Below are positions 23,085 to 34,174 of a DNA stretch of 62,000 nucleotides, piece after piece. The DNA comes from Antedon mediterranea. Taxonomy: Eukaryota > Echinodermata > Crinoidea > Comatulida > Antedonidae. Below the pieces are notes generated by a model. It was not told where the DNA came from, did not search any database, and saw only the letters and a list, made by a program, of their open reading frames with translations. How positions within the stretch are numbered: the first letter of the stretch is position 1; each line of letters starts with the position of its first letter. The stretch spans positions 7,749,201 to 7,811,200 of the forward strand of contig NC_092670.1 in NCBI RefSeq assembly GCF_964355755.1, written 5' to 3'. The position numbers and the translations under genes were made by a program.

Positions 23085-23717
23085 TTAAAGCCCCATTCCC
23101 TACTTTTTTAGATCTAATTTAAGATCACAAACTATATTTAATGTAAAAATAATACTATATGGTCCTATTGCGATAACTTTTTTCGTCTTTAAACGGTTAA
23201 AAATGTGAAAAATAAATCGATTTTAATAATTATAGCGGCCCGCTATAAATCCCAAAATGCATTGCGCGTGGATTGATATTGTTGTTTTTCACCTGTAATT
23301 CGCCCACTTTTCGATCGATCGTGAAGCCAAAACAAATGGAAGACTTTTTACTTTTCAGCGAAAATACCGGGTTTTCCCCAATTTGTATCAACGGAGTCTG
23401 GCAAAAATAGAAAGACAATTAATGCAGCAACTATACAACGTCAGGCTAGGTATATAGCTAGCGTACGATGTTCGTACGTTACCGATGTTTACCAGCTAGG
23501 CCTACAAAACTAAGCCTAGCTAGGCTAGGCCTGAGACCGTCCACGAGAGGTCGATCGCCGCGAGCTACTTAGGTAGTGCATTGTTTCTCACTTTTTATCA
23601 TAATTTACCATAAAACGTACATTTAAGACAAAGAATGACATGGTTTAATGTTTTTAAAGTGATATATATGTATTATTTTCCAAAAAACGTCCAAAATTGC
23701 AGGGAAGGGGTCTTTAA
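23085..23717. mobile_element. 633-bp TTAA-flanked inverted-repeat element
   Basis: Left end TTAA+agccccattccct (23085) and right end agggaaggggtct+TTAA (ending 23717) are inverted repeats matching at about 11 of 13 bases beyond the TTAA. TTAA duplication is characteristic of piggyBac-type elements, but the outermost bases do not match the usual piggyBac terminal CCY, so the superfamily is open. The interior is richer in GC than its surroundings and has a palindrome-rich block at 23440-23570 (ctagcgtacgatgttcgtac, aagcctagctaggctaggcc). No long frame: non-autonomous. Confidence 0.6.
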
Positions 23718-25044
23718 ATTTTGGAATAAGAGCAATATGGCCTAAAAAATATGCCGAACTGAATATATTTGCATTGCAAATATCCAAATTGAGAGAGGTG
23801 AGTGGCAGTTTATTTATTACAATTACAATTTTACAGTAGAATAGTTGCCTATTATAGATATTGTCTAATGGTATTTAAATAGATGATAAAACATTAAAAC
23901 AATATATTTAAAACAAAGAAACATTTGTTCAGTTATTAGTTAAGAGAGAACTCACAAAGAGCGAAAAGGGGGTAAAAATAAAATAAAACGCGTGGGTGTT
24001 CAAAATCTACAAACACCTAAGAATAATGAATTAAAACATAACATTGGCGAACAGTTGTTGATTGAACTGTGCTTTTAATGGGAAACTGATCTGCCTAAGG
24101 TGTTTGATTTACCATTTATAAAGGATTCTATTTATTTATATAATTGTTGACATTTAAAGGATAACATGATGTAAAGGCACAAGGGAAGGATGCAATTACT
24201 TTCTGATGATACATGTAAACTAGCTTTGAGGTCATAGGTCATTTATTTAAAAAAAAATAAAGAACATACAGTAGACTAGAAGTCTGATGTATACATACAA
24301 GAAAATTATTTTCTAGCAATATTTCCAGAAGAAAACATTCAATTACGGCCTATAATTAACTTGTTTTCGGATACAAGGAAATTATACAATGTCGTTACAA
24401 AATAAACACATTTTAGGGTATCTTCAATTTTATACCTAATAACATTTCCATGTTCTATATGATGTTTCTTTCATAACATCCACATTATCAAGAATTTTGA
24501 TCCTAAACAAATTTGCATATTATAGTTTTGATTTTGTAGAAATAACTATTTATCTATATGTCTTTATTTAAAGGTTTTTTTCCCCTAAAAACTGGAAAAA
24601 TGAAGATTAATTTTTGGTAAAATACTTTGAATGGTTTATTTCGCAGTTTTAATGAAGTTAATACTTCCTTATAAAATAAACTAATAAAAAGAAAAAAAAA
24701 CTTTTTCATTCAACCAAAAACCCACTATAAAGAGATACTCAACAAAAACAATTTTTTAGGGGGACAATAAACTGTCGTTTAAGATGGTATCAAATTATTG
24801 CTGAAAAAATGTCCAGACTTTGACTAAATAGGTCATCGTCAGGACATCAAAGATTTTATAACGTGACCACAAGTTTAATTTTGTTGCTGAGATAATGATC
24901 TATTTAAAAAAACATGGATTTTAGATATCAATAAATATTTTCACGTCTGTTATTATCTGAAATTTAAATTGCTTTTGTTTGCTTTGCGTTTAAAACATAT
25001 GTTGCAGGTGGAAAAGAACACCGCATACTAAATCATTATATATC
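23718..25044. other. Intergenic, no gene seen
   Basis: Strongly A/T-rich with poly(A)/poly(T) runs. No coding, RNA or repeat signature. Confidence 0.55.
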
Positions 25045-25157
25045 AAGCTTGCGATTTGACCAATGACAAACGATATGTTATTCGAATTGTCGCTTGTCAT
25101 TGGTAAATTCGCTTTCGTCGCGTCTACGTGCTTGTATTGCGTCTCTATGCTTCAGTA
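25045..25157. mobile_element. Family A foldback MITE, diverged copy
   Basis: Contains the family core: tgcgatttgaccaatgacaa paired with tgtcgcttgtcattggtaaa, followed by gtcgcgtctacgtgcttgta. The terminal ggttccc repeats are worn away. Confidence 0.55.
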
Positions 25158-26745
25158 AGAATATGCAGATATTATAAACTATAATATCTCTATGGTAAGA
25201 CGGCCGATACATTCAATGATACCAGCGTAACATGTAATACTGTATAAAAGATTTTTTTCACTTTGTTATGGCAAATGTCTTCATACAGTATCGAGATATA
25301 TACGACTGAGAATCGTTTGGCAAGAAGCCTCTTACCTAAACTGTACCATTTAAATTATCAGCAGAAGATGTGTACGTGTCTGCTTATAGTGAGTCGAAGT
25401 GGAAATGGTTTTGAAAAGAATCGCCTAATACACAGAACAATCTTTGATTACAGACTTAATGTTACTTGTGGGATACATTTGGAAACATTAATCTTGGGTT
25501 TTAAATAATACACTTTGCCTGGTCACAATTAAAGAAAATAATGGGACATTTTAATAGCTTTCCGAGAAAATGTTGATTGACAGCCACAATGTACTTACTG
25601 TATCCTTTGAACCAATAAATTCCCTGAAAAGGGAAAGAAGTATCCAATTAACTTGACGACACTGCTATTACGCGCGGTCACACTAATTCATTATCATTAG
25701 CATAGGAACTCCTAAAATGTAAACAATGGGAATGTAATATTCCAGTAATGACATTATAATGCTTATCCACACACTTATCCTGACTTTTTAATTACCCTAG
25801 GTATAATCAACCACGCTCATAACATAAATCAAAAACACGAGTATTGTTACATCGCTGTTACTAAAATAAAAGATGCATGAATTTGATAAATCATTTGACA
25901 AAGATACGTTGTTCTTTAAAAAAGGTTTTTTTTTTATTAAAAATAGAAGTAAATTTACACATAAAAGTATTTATTTTAAAAAGAAGTGGTACGGCATTCT
26001 GAGAAAAATAAACAATGTATCTTTGATAAAGATGTACTTATGTACTTAATGGAATTCTATCAGAGGAGATTGTAAAAGAATGATTGCATTATATAAGCAG
26101 GAATACTAGGAAAAAGAATTTGTAAAAAAAAAATAAGATGAAATTATTAAACAAAACATCTTAAAGGGTGCCTCCGGGTTACAGAATTTTAATGAGTTTT
26201 AATAGCATCTCCAACCACATTGATGATAATCGTTAAAACAGTATTATAAAATAAGCCTTTAAAATTACGAAGACAGGAAATCAAAGAAACTTTACAAAGT
26301 TTGTAAAGTATAACAAAAACAACGTTAAAGTATTTCAAAGTATTCAAAGTGCAGTATTTAATTTGTTTTAAATGCTTATATTTTGCCACATGATATCCAG
26401 GTAAGTGACTCATTTCGCTGACAAAATCCCTACCCCAAATTCACAAACCTATACGGGCCAGATTTATGAATATCAACATACGTTTACAATAATGACTCAC
26501 AAAAAAACCATCAATAAACAATACCGTATTTCATTATCGTCAGTAAGGATTTTCTTGTCCCATGTGTAAACCAATAAATACGTCTCAAGTGCAAATTGGT
26601 TTTAAACGGGATAAACAGATATAAAATGCAGTTTTATGGTTTAATCCATTATAGATTACGTATGATAAAATTAACGTATAAAATATCACATTGATACCAT
26701 TTACAAAACAAAGAGATTCAATTGCATTGACTTCAGCACACACAA
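25158..26745. other. Intergenic, no gene seen
   Basis: AT-rich. The 81-codon plus-strand frame at 25263-25508 has no recognisable motif. Confidence 0.5.
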
Positions 26746-26952
26746 TAAAGGGTCTTTCTGCGCTATACAATCTTTGCTTTCACACGGTTCCGGTCCGGCG
26801 AATCGAACATCAATGTTTCGTTTTTCCGACGCTCCCTGCGGCTACGCGCCAATCGATATGCGCGTAGCCGCGTGAAAACGAAACATTGACGTTCGATTGG
26901 ATTTTCCGGCGCTGGACCAGAACCGTGCCGGACAGGTGTGAAAGACCCTTAA
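26746..26952. mobile_element. GC-rich foldback MITE (~205 bp)
   Basis: Ends are perfect 11-bp inverted repeats: aagggtctttc from 26748 and gaaagaccctt to 26950. Further nested inverted pairs follow: cacggttccggtccggcg against cgctggaccagaaccgtg, catcaatgtttcgtttt against gaaaacgaaacattgacg, and a central gcggctacgcgc / gcgcgtagccgc around caatcgatat. The element can fold almost completely into one stem. Its GC content stands out from the AT-rich surroundings. No coding content. Confidence 0.85.
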
Positions 26953-28865
26953 CACGGTATCTGGGTGTAAGAATGATATAATAATAAGCAAATCTGTATT
27001 TTTAACTATAATCAATCTATACTTATTCCAAAGGCGTGAAACAAATGAATACAACCAACAAGCAAAATCAAACCTCTCAACAAACAAAATAGCAACAAAC
27101 TAGTATGCAGAAGCCGACAGAGGGCGCGCTATTTGACATTTTGGCCCACATTGAATATATCGAATACTCGAGTTTGTTTTGTCACTATCTTTTTTTCCAA
27201 TTACAATAAAAAGTCATGAAAACCAAAAATAAATAACGATATTTGGCATTTTACCAAAAAGAAACACGTGCAAGTCTCGTTAAATCTTTGTAATGTAATT
27301 TTATAGTGTTTTAAATCAAACAGTAGGCTTATTTTTTCATCATTGCGATATCTTGAATAAAATTCTCTATGTCACGTATTTACTACTTAATGACGACAGA
27401 AACAAAGCTTACCGAACTTCAAAGGAAAATCGAAAAATTGAAATGCGACAGTCAAAACAACAATCACCAAGAAAGTGAAAAAAAAACTCGTATTATAAAT
27501 CGACATGATAAATTGTTTTTGTACCAAATGGAGAAACATTGACGTTTCAGTTGTCAAATCTAAATGACGTATACAATTACCTATCATCAGAAAATAATTT
27601 ATTAACATGCAATTCACGCCAGAAGCGACATACTATTCTAAACTATATAACTGTAAAGGCCTTTGTGATAGGACGACCATAATTTTTAAGAAAATAACCC
27701 GAATGGTAACATAAGGGCTTACGAAAATAAAGGATTTAGGTTTGAGTCAGAAATTATATGATGTCACTTATTGAGTAGAGTATTCTAGTCAGATAGTAAC
27801 CGTCTTCCCTCCACCCACAACCAGTGTTTCTATTGCACCCCATGAAGGTGCGGAGTAAAAAGAAACTCTGCATGTATAATTCCTTGAAGTGATACTGTAC
27901 TGACAACATCGAAAGAAACATTACAATTATAGATGGTAATTTAACAATTTAGAGTCTTTATTAGCTTCTTCTGGGATTATTGTTGCTGTAGCCTTCGGAT
28001 ACTTAGTATCAGTTGACTTCACTTCTGAAGAAAAACTATAACTTAATGGAATGGTGGCTCTAATGGTTCAGCTTTTTGTAAAAAGTTGTCACGCGACGTT
28101 GTTGACTGATCGCGTCTATAACTGTTTAACTCCGCGTCCAAAGTTTGAGCACTGCTTTTTAATGGCCTAGCTTCCCGGCTTAGCATTCGTCAATGATTTA
28201 CAATGGATAAATTGAGTACAAGTAGGTGTATTAAAACAAATAATGATTTTTTTTTATATTCTGCTCTATTTTCAACTCAGCTCCGTCTTGTTATTAAAAT
28301 AGAGGAGTCGATATTTCAACTTGTGAAATATTCTCACTATCAAACTCATAAACATTCATTATTTAAAAAAAATATATTATGGCAGGGAGGGCAGGGATCG
28401 ATTTATTTACGTATCAGTAATATATAGTGACTGGGCAATGAACCGTCTAACCAAATATGAATTATACATAGGGTTTGCTATAAAACGTGTGATCCATAAC
28501 AAGCAAGGCTGTATATTGTGAACGTTTGTGAACCCTTTTCTGCTTTAAAGTGAGTTGTAATTAGTTCGATAAGCGACTATACCCAGTATCACGTCTAGCG
28601 ATAATAAACAACATACAGTATCGTGCATATGAATAACGATAGCGTCTCCTTACGCTACACATTAGTCACTGGTGGATCTTAGAGATGGCTCGGGAAGGAA
28701 GGGGGATTGAACTGCTGAATCAACACTAGTGTCTTCTGAATTTGTGTTTGTCTTCCTGTGGAAGCAATACATGTCTTTGTTTATAATGGTTCATAAACTG
28801 TTGTTTTATACACAATCAAAGACCAAAGAAATACGCATTCACATAACTCCTATTGTCACAGTAAG
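26953..28865. other. Intergenic, no gene seen
   Basis: AT-rich. A ccgacagagggcgcgct at 27114-27130 resembles a CTCF-type core but is only one short match. Frames of 74-81 codons here have no family features. Confidence 0.45.
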
Positions 28866-29246
28866 ATTTTTTTTTTATTCGACTTCTCACTAACTCAGTT
28901 AGTGAAGGATCTGGACCAACAGGTGGTAAACACCTCTAAAACGGTCCAGTCCCAATTTGCACAGTGGCTGTGTGTGACAGTGGCTGTGTTTGTGTGGACT
29001 AGTACACCGGGGTAACCCCCTACACGTCTCGAAAGATGTACTAGGTTCTTTAAAGTGCGCATGAGCTATGTGTACACTGGACCTACGGTTTATAGTCCTT
29101 ATCCGAGAAGACTCGTTCTACCACCAGAACCATGGAGTGAGTGAGCCTCGAACCCCTGCCGATGTTATGGCTACCTAATTACGGTTCACCCCACTGTCTT
29201 AAACGCTCGGCCACTCACTCACTAAACCGCTCGGCCACTCACTCAT
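28866..29246 (-). mobile_element. tRNA(Leu/Ser)-derived SINE, copy 2, with different 3' tail and duplicated 5' end
   Basis: Shares the tRNA head (B box gcctcgaaccc on the plus strand at 29145-29155) and body with the 22.2-kb copy. Two oddities: the first ~25 bp of the head (cgctcggccactcactcac) is present twice (29204-29246), and the 3' part is not the copy 1 tail but a different sequence (aactcagttagtgaaggatc, ggtccagtcccaatttgcac) ending in poly(A) (poly(T) at 28869-28876 on the plus strand). A tgtgacagtggctgtg piece is also duplicated. Confidence 0.85.
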
Positions 29247-30467
29247 TAAAATAAACCGAAACATCTTTATAACAGGCACGTTCTTCTACAGTAATTCCTC
29301 CACGCTATAATATAATGTATATGCATTTGAAAGGCGTGTACAGTACAATGTAGATTTACACATACTGTACAATACAACTATTTTCATCTCCTTTTGTGAC
29401 TTGATGCCAACAAAAGTTCGTCTGTTCATATAACGACATGCCTTTATAAAGACCACTGTAGTATAGCAATGAAAAAACAAAATCCCTTGTATCAAACTAA
29501 AACATATAGCCTACTTTTATCACTCTTTTATTAAAACCACGGAACTTCAAATGTTTTAAAAGTTTAATTCTTCAATTCCAATAGCAAATACACCAAATTG
29601 ATTAATTTCAACCAAAAAAAGACTTTACTTAAAACAAAATTTACAATTTGACTGAAAAACACTTCAAGCTATATGATGACACAAAAATCGAACATTTAAA
29701 TCTGGATATTAAAGTATAACGCGAATGGAATGCGATGTGAATATTTTTAATAGAAAACATGACATCTTTTCCACGATTGAATGTAAAGTGTATTAATTGA
29801 ATGTATTAAATGTAAGGGTTCAAAATGTATTTTATAGTCAACAAAATTACTTTCCTGTCATAGCATGTGATAGAACGGCAATAAAAGTTAACCTGGAAAT
29901 ATATTACCTACCTAACTTCGGTTTTTTAGTGCTCCATGTTTGAACGTTGTCAGACCCCACGGGAAATTACTAAGTATTTTTACAAGAAAGTCAATAAAGA
30001 ATTTCAATAATTAATACAGTTTGACGCGCATCACGTGAAACACGGCAAAAGGGCGTTGTCACTATTACAATATTAATAAAGTAATGTTCAATGCTCATGT
30101 ATTATGTGTAACATTCACACGTATGGATACGAAACGCTAAACCAAAGTTAATTATCTGGAAATATTATTAAATTTGTAGTGTTTATTGTGGAATAATTGC
30201 CATTAAGGATTCGTATCATCGCCTTTATTATCACTGTAGACACATTTACATTTATCATCTAATCGACTATTATTATCTATCTCATTGAAACGGGAGTGTT
30301 ATTTGCATTTGATGTGATTGCTATGGTTAAAGGGTAGCTAGCTCCGGTTTTAACCTGTCTATTGACATTGATAATAACCACACTTACTTTTTGATAGCGT
30401 TGAAGCAAAACAAGCGTTGTAAACAAAGTTTTTCAAAGTGTTTTTTTTTAAAATGTTATAAGATTTA
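29247..30467. other. Intergenic, no gene seen
   Basis: AT-rich, nothing recognisable. Minus-strand frame 29286-29495 (69 codons) has no family features. Confidence 0.55.
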
Positions 30468-30547
30468 AGCTCTCTCTACGCTATCAAACTTCATGTGACA
30501 ACAAAATGTGATGTGCCCATATATGGACATGATGTCATATCACTGCC
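30468..30547. mobile_element. Family B MITE, left part only
   Basis: ctctctctacgctatcaaac, then aaaatgtgatgtgccca and gacatgatgtcatatcactg match the left two thirds of family B. The right terminal repeat is missing; the sequence passes directly into the 39-bp minisatellite. Confidence 0.75.
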
Positions 30548-31212
30548 AACTCATAAACATCACTACCACCAGAGTATTCAACAGATTCGTAATAAACATC
30601 ACTACCATGGCACCAGAATCTTCAACAAACTCATAATAAACATCACTCCACAAGAATCCTCAACAAACTGATATTAAACATTACTACCACCAGAATTCTC
30701 AACAAACTGATATTAAACATTACTACCACCGGAATCCTCAACAAATTCATAATAAACATCACTACCATCGGAATCCTCAACAAACTGATATTAAACATTA
30801 CTACCACCGGAATCATCAACAAACTCATAATAAACATTACTACCACCGGAATCCTCAACAAACTGATGTTAAACATTACTACCACTAGAATACTCAACAA
30901 ACTGATATTAAACATTACTACCACCGGAATCATCAACAAACTCATAATAAACATTACTACCACTGGAATCCTCAACAAACTGATGTTAAACATTACTACC
31001 ACCGGAATCTTCAACAAACTGATATTAAACATCACTACCACCGGAATCCTCAACAAACTGATATTAAACATTACTACCACCGGAATCCTCAACAAACTGA
31101 TATTAAACATTACTACCACCGGAATCCTCAACAAACTCATGATAAACATCACTACCACCAGAATCCTCAACAAACGGATATTAAACATTACTACCACCAG
31201 CAAACTCATTAA
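30548..31212. repeat. 39-bp minisatellite, about 17 copies
   Basis: The unit is of the form aaactgatattaaacatta followed by ctaccaccggaatcctcaac, with alternation of tgatatt and tcataat versions. Because 39 is a multiple of three and the unit lacks stops, long frames stay open on both strands (minus: 13-residue repeat ISLLRIPVVVMFN; plus: 137 codons). Both strands being open, absence of any non-repeat domain and the array's position inside a MITE argue against a real protein. Confidence 0.92.
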
Positions 31213-32067
31213 GGTAGCCTTATCATCTCTTTCATCATCCTCATTACATCTTTCTTTCCTATTTAAATTATCTTACTAATGATCCTTGTCATTGTAGTCC
31301 TCATCATAATTTAGGATTGAAGGTAGATTAACTAAAGAGATGAGGGCAATAATCTGTATATTTTATAATTATTACAATACTCAAAATATCATCAAGTAAT
31401 CTCTATTAGACCTAAGTTTACGGAGCGTAACCCAATTAACAAAACAATTACACAATATCATGCAGTGTGTGAAAATGACATTGCTATGGACGTGGAAAGC
31501 ATGGAAATACAACAGCTAAAAATAAAAAAATCTAGAAAATAAGTTCTAAGCTTTCAGAAATGAGTAGGCCTACATAAGCAAGAAACAGAATAACAAGGTC
31601 TTTTTAAATAACTGTTTCCCCCAATGCAATTTTCATTTTACAACGTGCCCAGAACTAGAGGGCGTAGGTTACTCGTGCCCAGAACGAGAAGGCGTAGGTT
31701 CGAGCATCAGTACTATTATAATTGTTATTGCTAAATAATATATGCATAGCGTTCAACTATTTAATAGATACATTTACACTTTTGCTACTTGTGTGTATTG
31801 AACTTAAATCTATACCAATTTATATGATATTCTAAATAAACATAATTATTATTAATGTTACACAGACATTCAATTATCTGTATTGCTAAATAAACAATTT
31901 ATATCTAAAGCGGTCTTTTAATTAATATTCATAAACTATAACACAGTACAATGCACGGTTAATAAAGATTGTTAAAATTTGTATTTGCATTTTTGTTTTG
32001 CATAGCCCCAGAGAATAACAACCACGACTTGATCTAGTCCTCTGTGGTTTGAATTAAGTGGAATTGA
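31213..32067. other. Intergenic with one short duplication
   Basis: No gene. Around 31,644-31,702 the sequence cgtgcccagaac…ggcgtaggtt occurs twice in tandem with a ~29-bp period. The later ggttcgagc resembles a B box, but no tRNA fold surrounds it. Confidence 0.5.
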
Positions 32068-32122
32068 ATTGTAACCAGGGAAGAGTGAAATTACACTAAT
32101 TTCACTCTTCCCTGATTGTAAC
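32068..32122. mobile_element. 39-bp hAT-like micro-foldback with perfect 8-bp target duplication
   Basis: The element at 32,076-32,114 consists only of two perfect 18-bp arms (starting cagggaagagtgaaatta) around a 3-bp loop. It is immediately flanked by identical 8-bp direct repeats, attgtaac, at 32,068-32,075 and 32,115-32,122. A CAGGG-type end and an 8-bp duplication are hallmarks of hAT transposons. This copy is essentially two fused terminal repeats, far below the usual size of a MITE. Confidence 0.85.
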
Positions 32123-32269
32123 TAAACATCACACAGCAGCCATAACTGCTAGGCTAGGTCCCTGGTAGATTAAATATACGTTCTCTTTGTGTTTAGGTTT
32201 ACATACACTCATTATGACAGACATTCAGTACCAGGTTTTGGACAATGTTATACACTTTGTTCAAGTCTT

Positions 32270-32410
32270 CTGGAGAGACCAGAGAGCCATGTAGCTGTTA
32301 GCTATAGTGGCTAATAAAGCGGCTTACCCTCTAAATAATCAAACATATACACACGATGCTCTACAAAACAAAGTCTTATTACAAGTCTTTGGGAGTGGAG
32401 TTGTTCTGCC
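32270..32410. mobile_element. Two abutting SINE fragments in opposite orientation
   Basis: 32,353-32,405 is the inverted complement of the body of the SINE at 51,533-51,591 (gactttgtt, tgtagagcatc, acaactccactcccaaagac on that strand). Just left of it, 32,270-32,345 on the plus strand looks like a retroelement 3' tail (gtggctaataaagcggctta, then ccctctaaataa). The junction is probably a nested insertion. Confidence 0.6.
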
Positions 32411-32566
32411 ATTTTTAGAGAAGTCATCATGGTTCACCCTTTCTCTCTATTATGAGCAAATCATGTTTCTGTGTTGCCTATGATAAATGCCACTTTTGAT
32501 ACTTCTTCTAATACATCAATTAACATGTCTAAAAGTGTAACATAACACGTAACGTAACATACTCGA

Positions 32567-32848
32567 TGACCACTAACGTAACAAAGGTTAACCACTAACT
32601 TAATAAAAGTTAACCACTAACGTAAGAAAAGTTAACCACTAACTTAACAAAAGTTAACCACTAAACGTAACAAAAGTTAACCACTAAACGTAACAAAAGT
32701 TAACCACTAAACGTAACAAAAGTTAACCACTAACGTAACAAAGGTTAACCACTAACGTAACAAAGGTTACCTACTAACGTAACAAAGGTTACCTACTAAC
32801 GTAACAAAGGTTAACCACTAACGTAACAAAGGTTAACCACTAACGTAA
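32567..32848. repeat. 22-bp minisatellite, about 13 copies
   Basis: Unit of the form acgtaacaaaggttaaccac+ta, with variants aaagtt/aaggtt, a one-base insertion (ctaaacg) in several consecutive copies and a ttacctac variant in two copies. Variants are clustered, indicating expansion by local duplication. Confidence 0.92.
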
Positions 32849-34035
32849 CTACTACTACTAACCAGCAGTTGAAAAACAAGTCGTTCCTACGATTTACAGA
32901 AAAAGACAAACGCAAGAACGTTTGTGGCCACAATTATTCCAATGATGAAATTATTCCAAATTCCATAAGGCAAATTGAAATCCTGGGATATATAATTAAT
33001 AATAAATGTCGATGTTTTATCCAATCACGTTTACGATTTTATAACTAGTAATAAACGTATGCCCTGAGGTCGTCTCCATCAATGATGTGTTACCTAATTT
33101 GATCTATGCATTCAAAGTCCTAAGCATCTTGAAGACGTTAGTTTTGAAATCTAACATTTAAAGGTTCTCTGTAATCTAAAACCTAACCAAATAATACAGT
33201 AACATCAATGTGTAATCGAATATGATGAAGAAAATAAATACCAAAATTTAACTGCTAGAAATAACGTCAGTATTATTTTATAATACAACGCAAACCTCTA
33301 TTGGTGGTGATGATTACGTGTTATTTCGTAGACACTGTATATTGGACTGAATTTCAAACCAATTGTTATGTTATGATGATGGTTCTTCTTCTGTCTGATT
33401 TTGTTAGGGGCAGGTATATTATGTAAAATAATATTAGTATACTTATTATATTAGTAATATATCTAATGAGACTACAGAACTAGTGACGCACTTAGAAATT
33501 AGGCAGCAAGAAGAAGGTTCATGACAAGGCATAGAGGCAGGATTACTATGGGATGGAAGTAGGGGAAACTTGTTCGGGAGGATAAATTGAATAAACATAA
33601 CAGAAAGTAAACTGGCATTGGGTTTCTGTACGTGGTATAATAGTCAATCCACTACACTGGCGATAACGATATGGATTCAATTCTACCCAACTTTCCGCCA
33701 TTCAGGCATCGAAAAAGCGGAGAAGACAGACATTAATTTCACAAATACATCGAGCCTGGAAAATAATTATAGATCTAATACTAAAGAACCTATAATTTGA
33801 TAATACACGCGTGTGTGTATGTGTGTCATGTGGTTATTGATATTAATTATTTCCGACAAATATAGAACAAATATAATTAATAGTTTTCCAAATTGACTAG
33901 TTTTGAATAATGAACGCGCTGAGCAACTTCGTCTGGTTGCTGGAGAAATTGTTGAAGACTTGTATTAATATAATAATATTAATAATATAATAATATTTCA
34001 TGCTAAAACGACACGTGGCGCACAATATTATACAA
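32849..34035. other. Intergenic, no gene seen
   Basis: AT-rich. A short GT-rich run near 33,808-33,826 and an A/T run of aata units near 33,965-33,995 are the only simple repeats. Confidence 0.5.
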
Positions 34036-34174
34036 ATGATAAATGTGATGCGATGGTGCAAATTTATGAGGTGAAAGATGAAATTCTATTTCGGATGCAA
34101 GCCGAGTGAAAAAATTATTTCATCTTTCACCGAATGAAATTATTTGTACCATTGCACGAGTACACATAATTCAT
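34036..34174. mobile_element. Foldback element (~140 bp)
   Basis: Left arm atgcgatggtgcaaattta, then gaggtgaaagatgaaatt; right arm ttatttcatctttcacc, then aaattatttgtaccattgca. These are inverted complements with a few mismatches, joined by a centre with ttcggatgcaagccgag. No open frame. Only one copy in this window. Confidence 0.7.

Noticed and set aside
27114-27130. CTCF-like site ccgacagagggcgcgct
   Set aside because: A single short match, and similar agagggcg words occur at 17,522 and 49,813; not enough without binding data.
31679-31710. ggttcgagc as a possible tRNA B box
   Set aside because: Belongs to a short tandem duplication; no A box or cloverleaf around it.
30548-32848. CRISPR-like arrays
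   Set aside because: Repeats are directly contiguous minisatellites without unique spacers, in a eukaryotic context.
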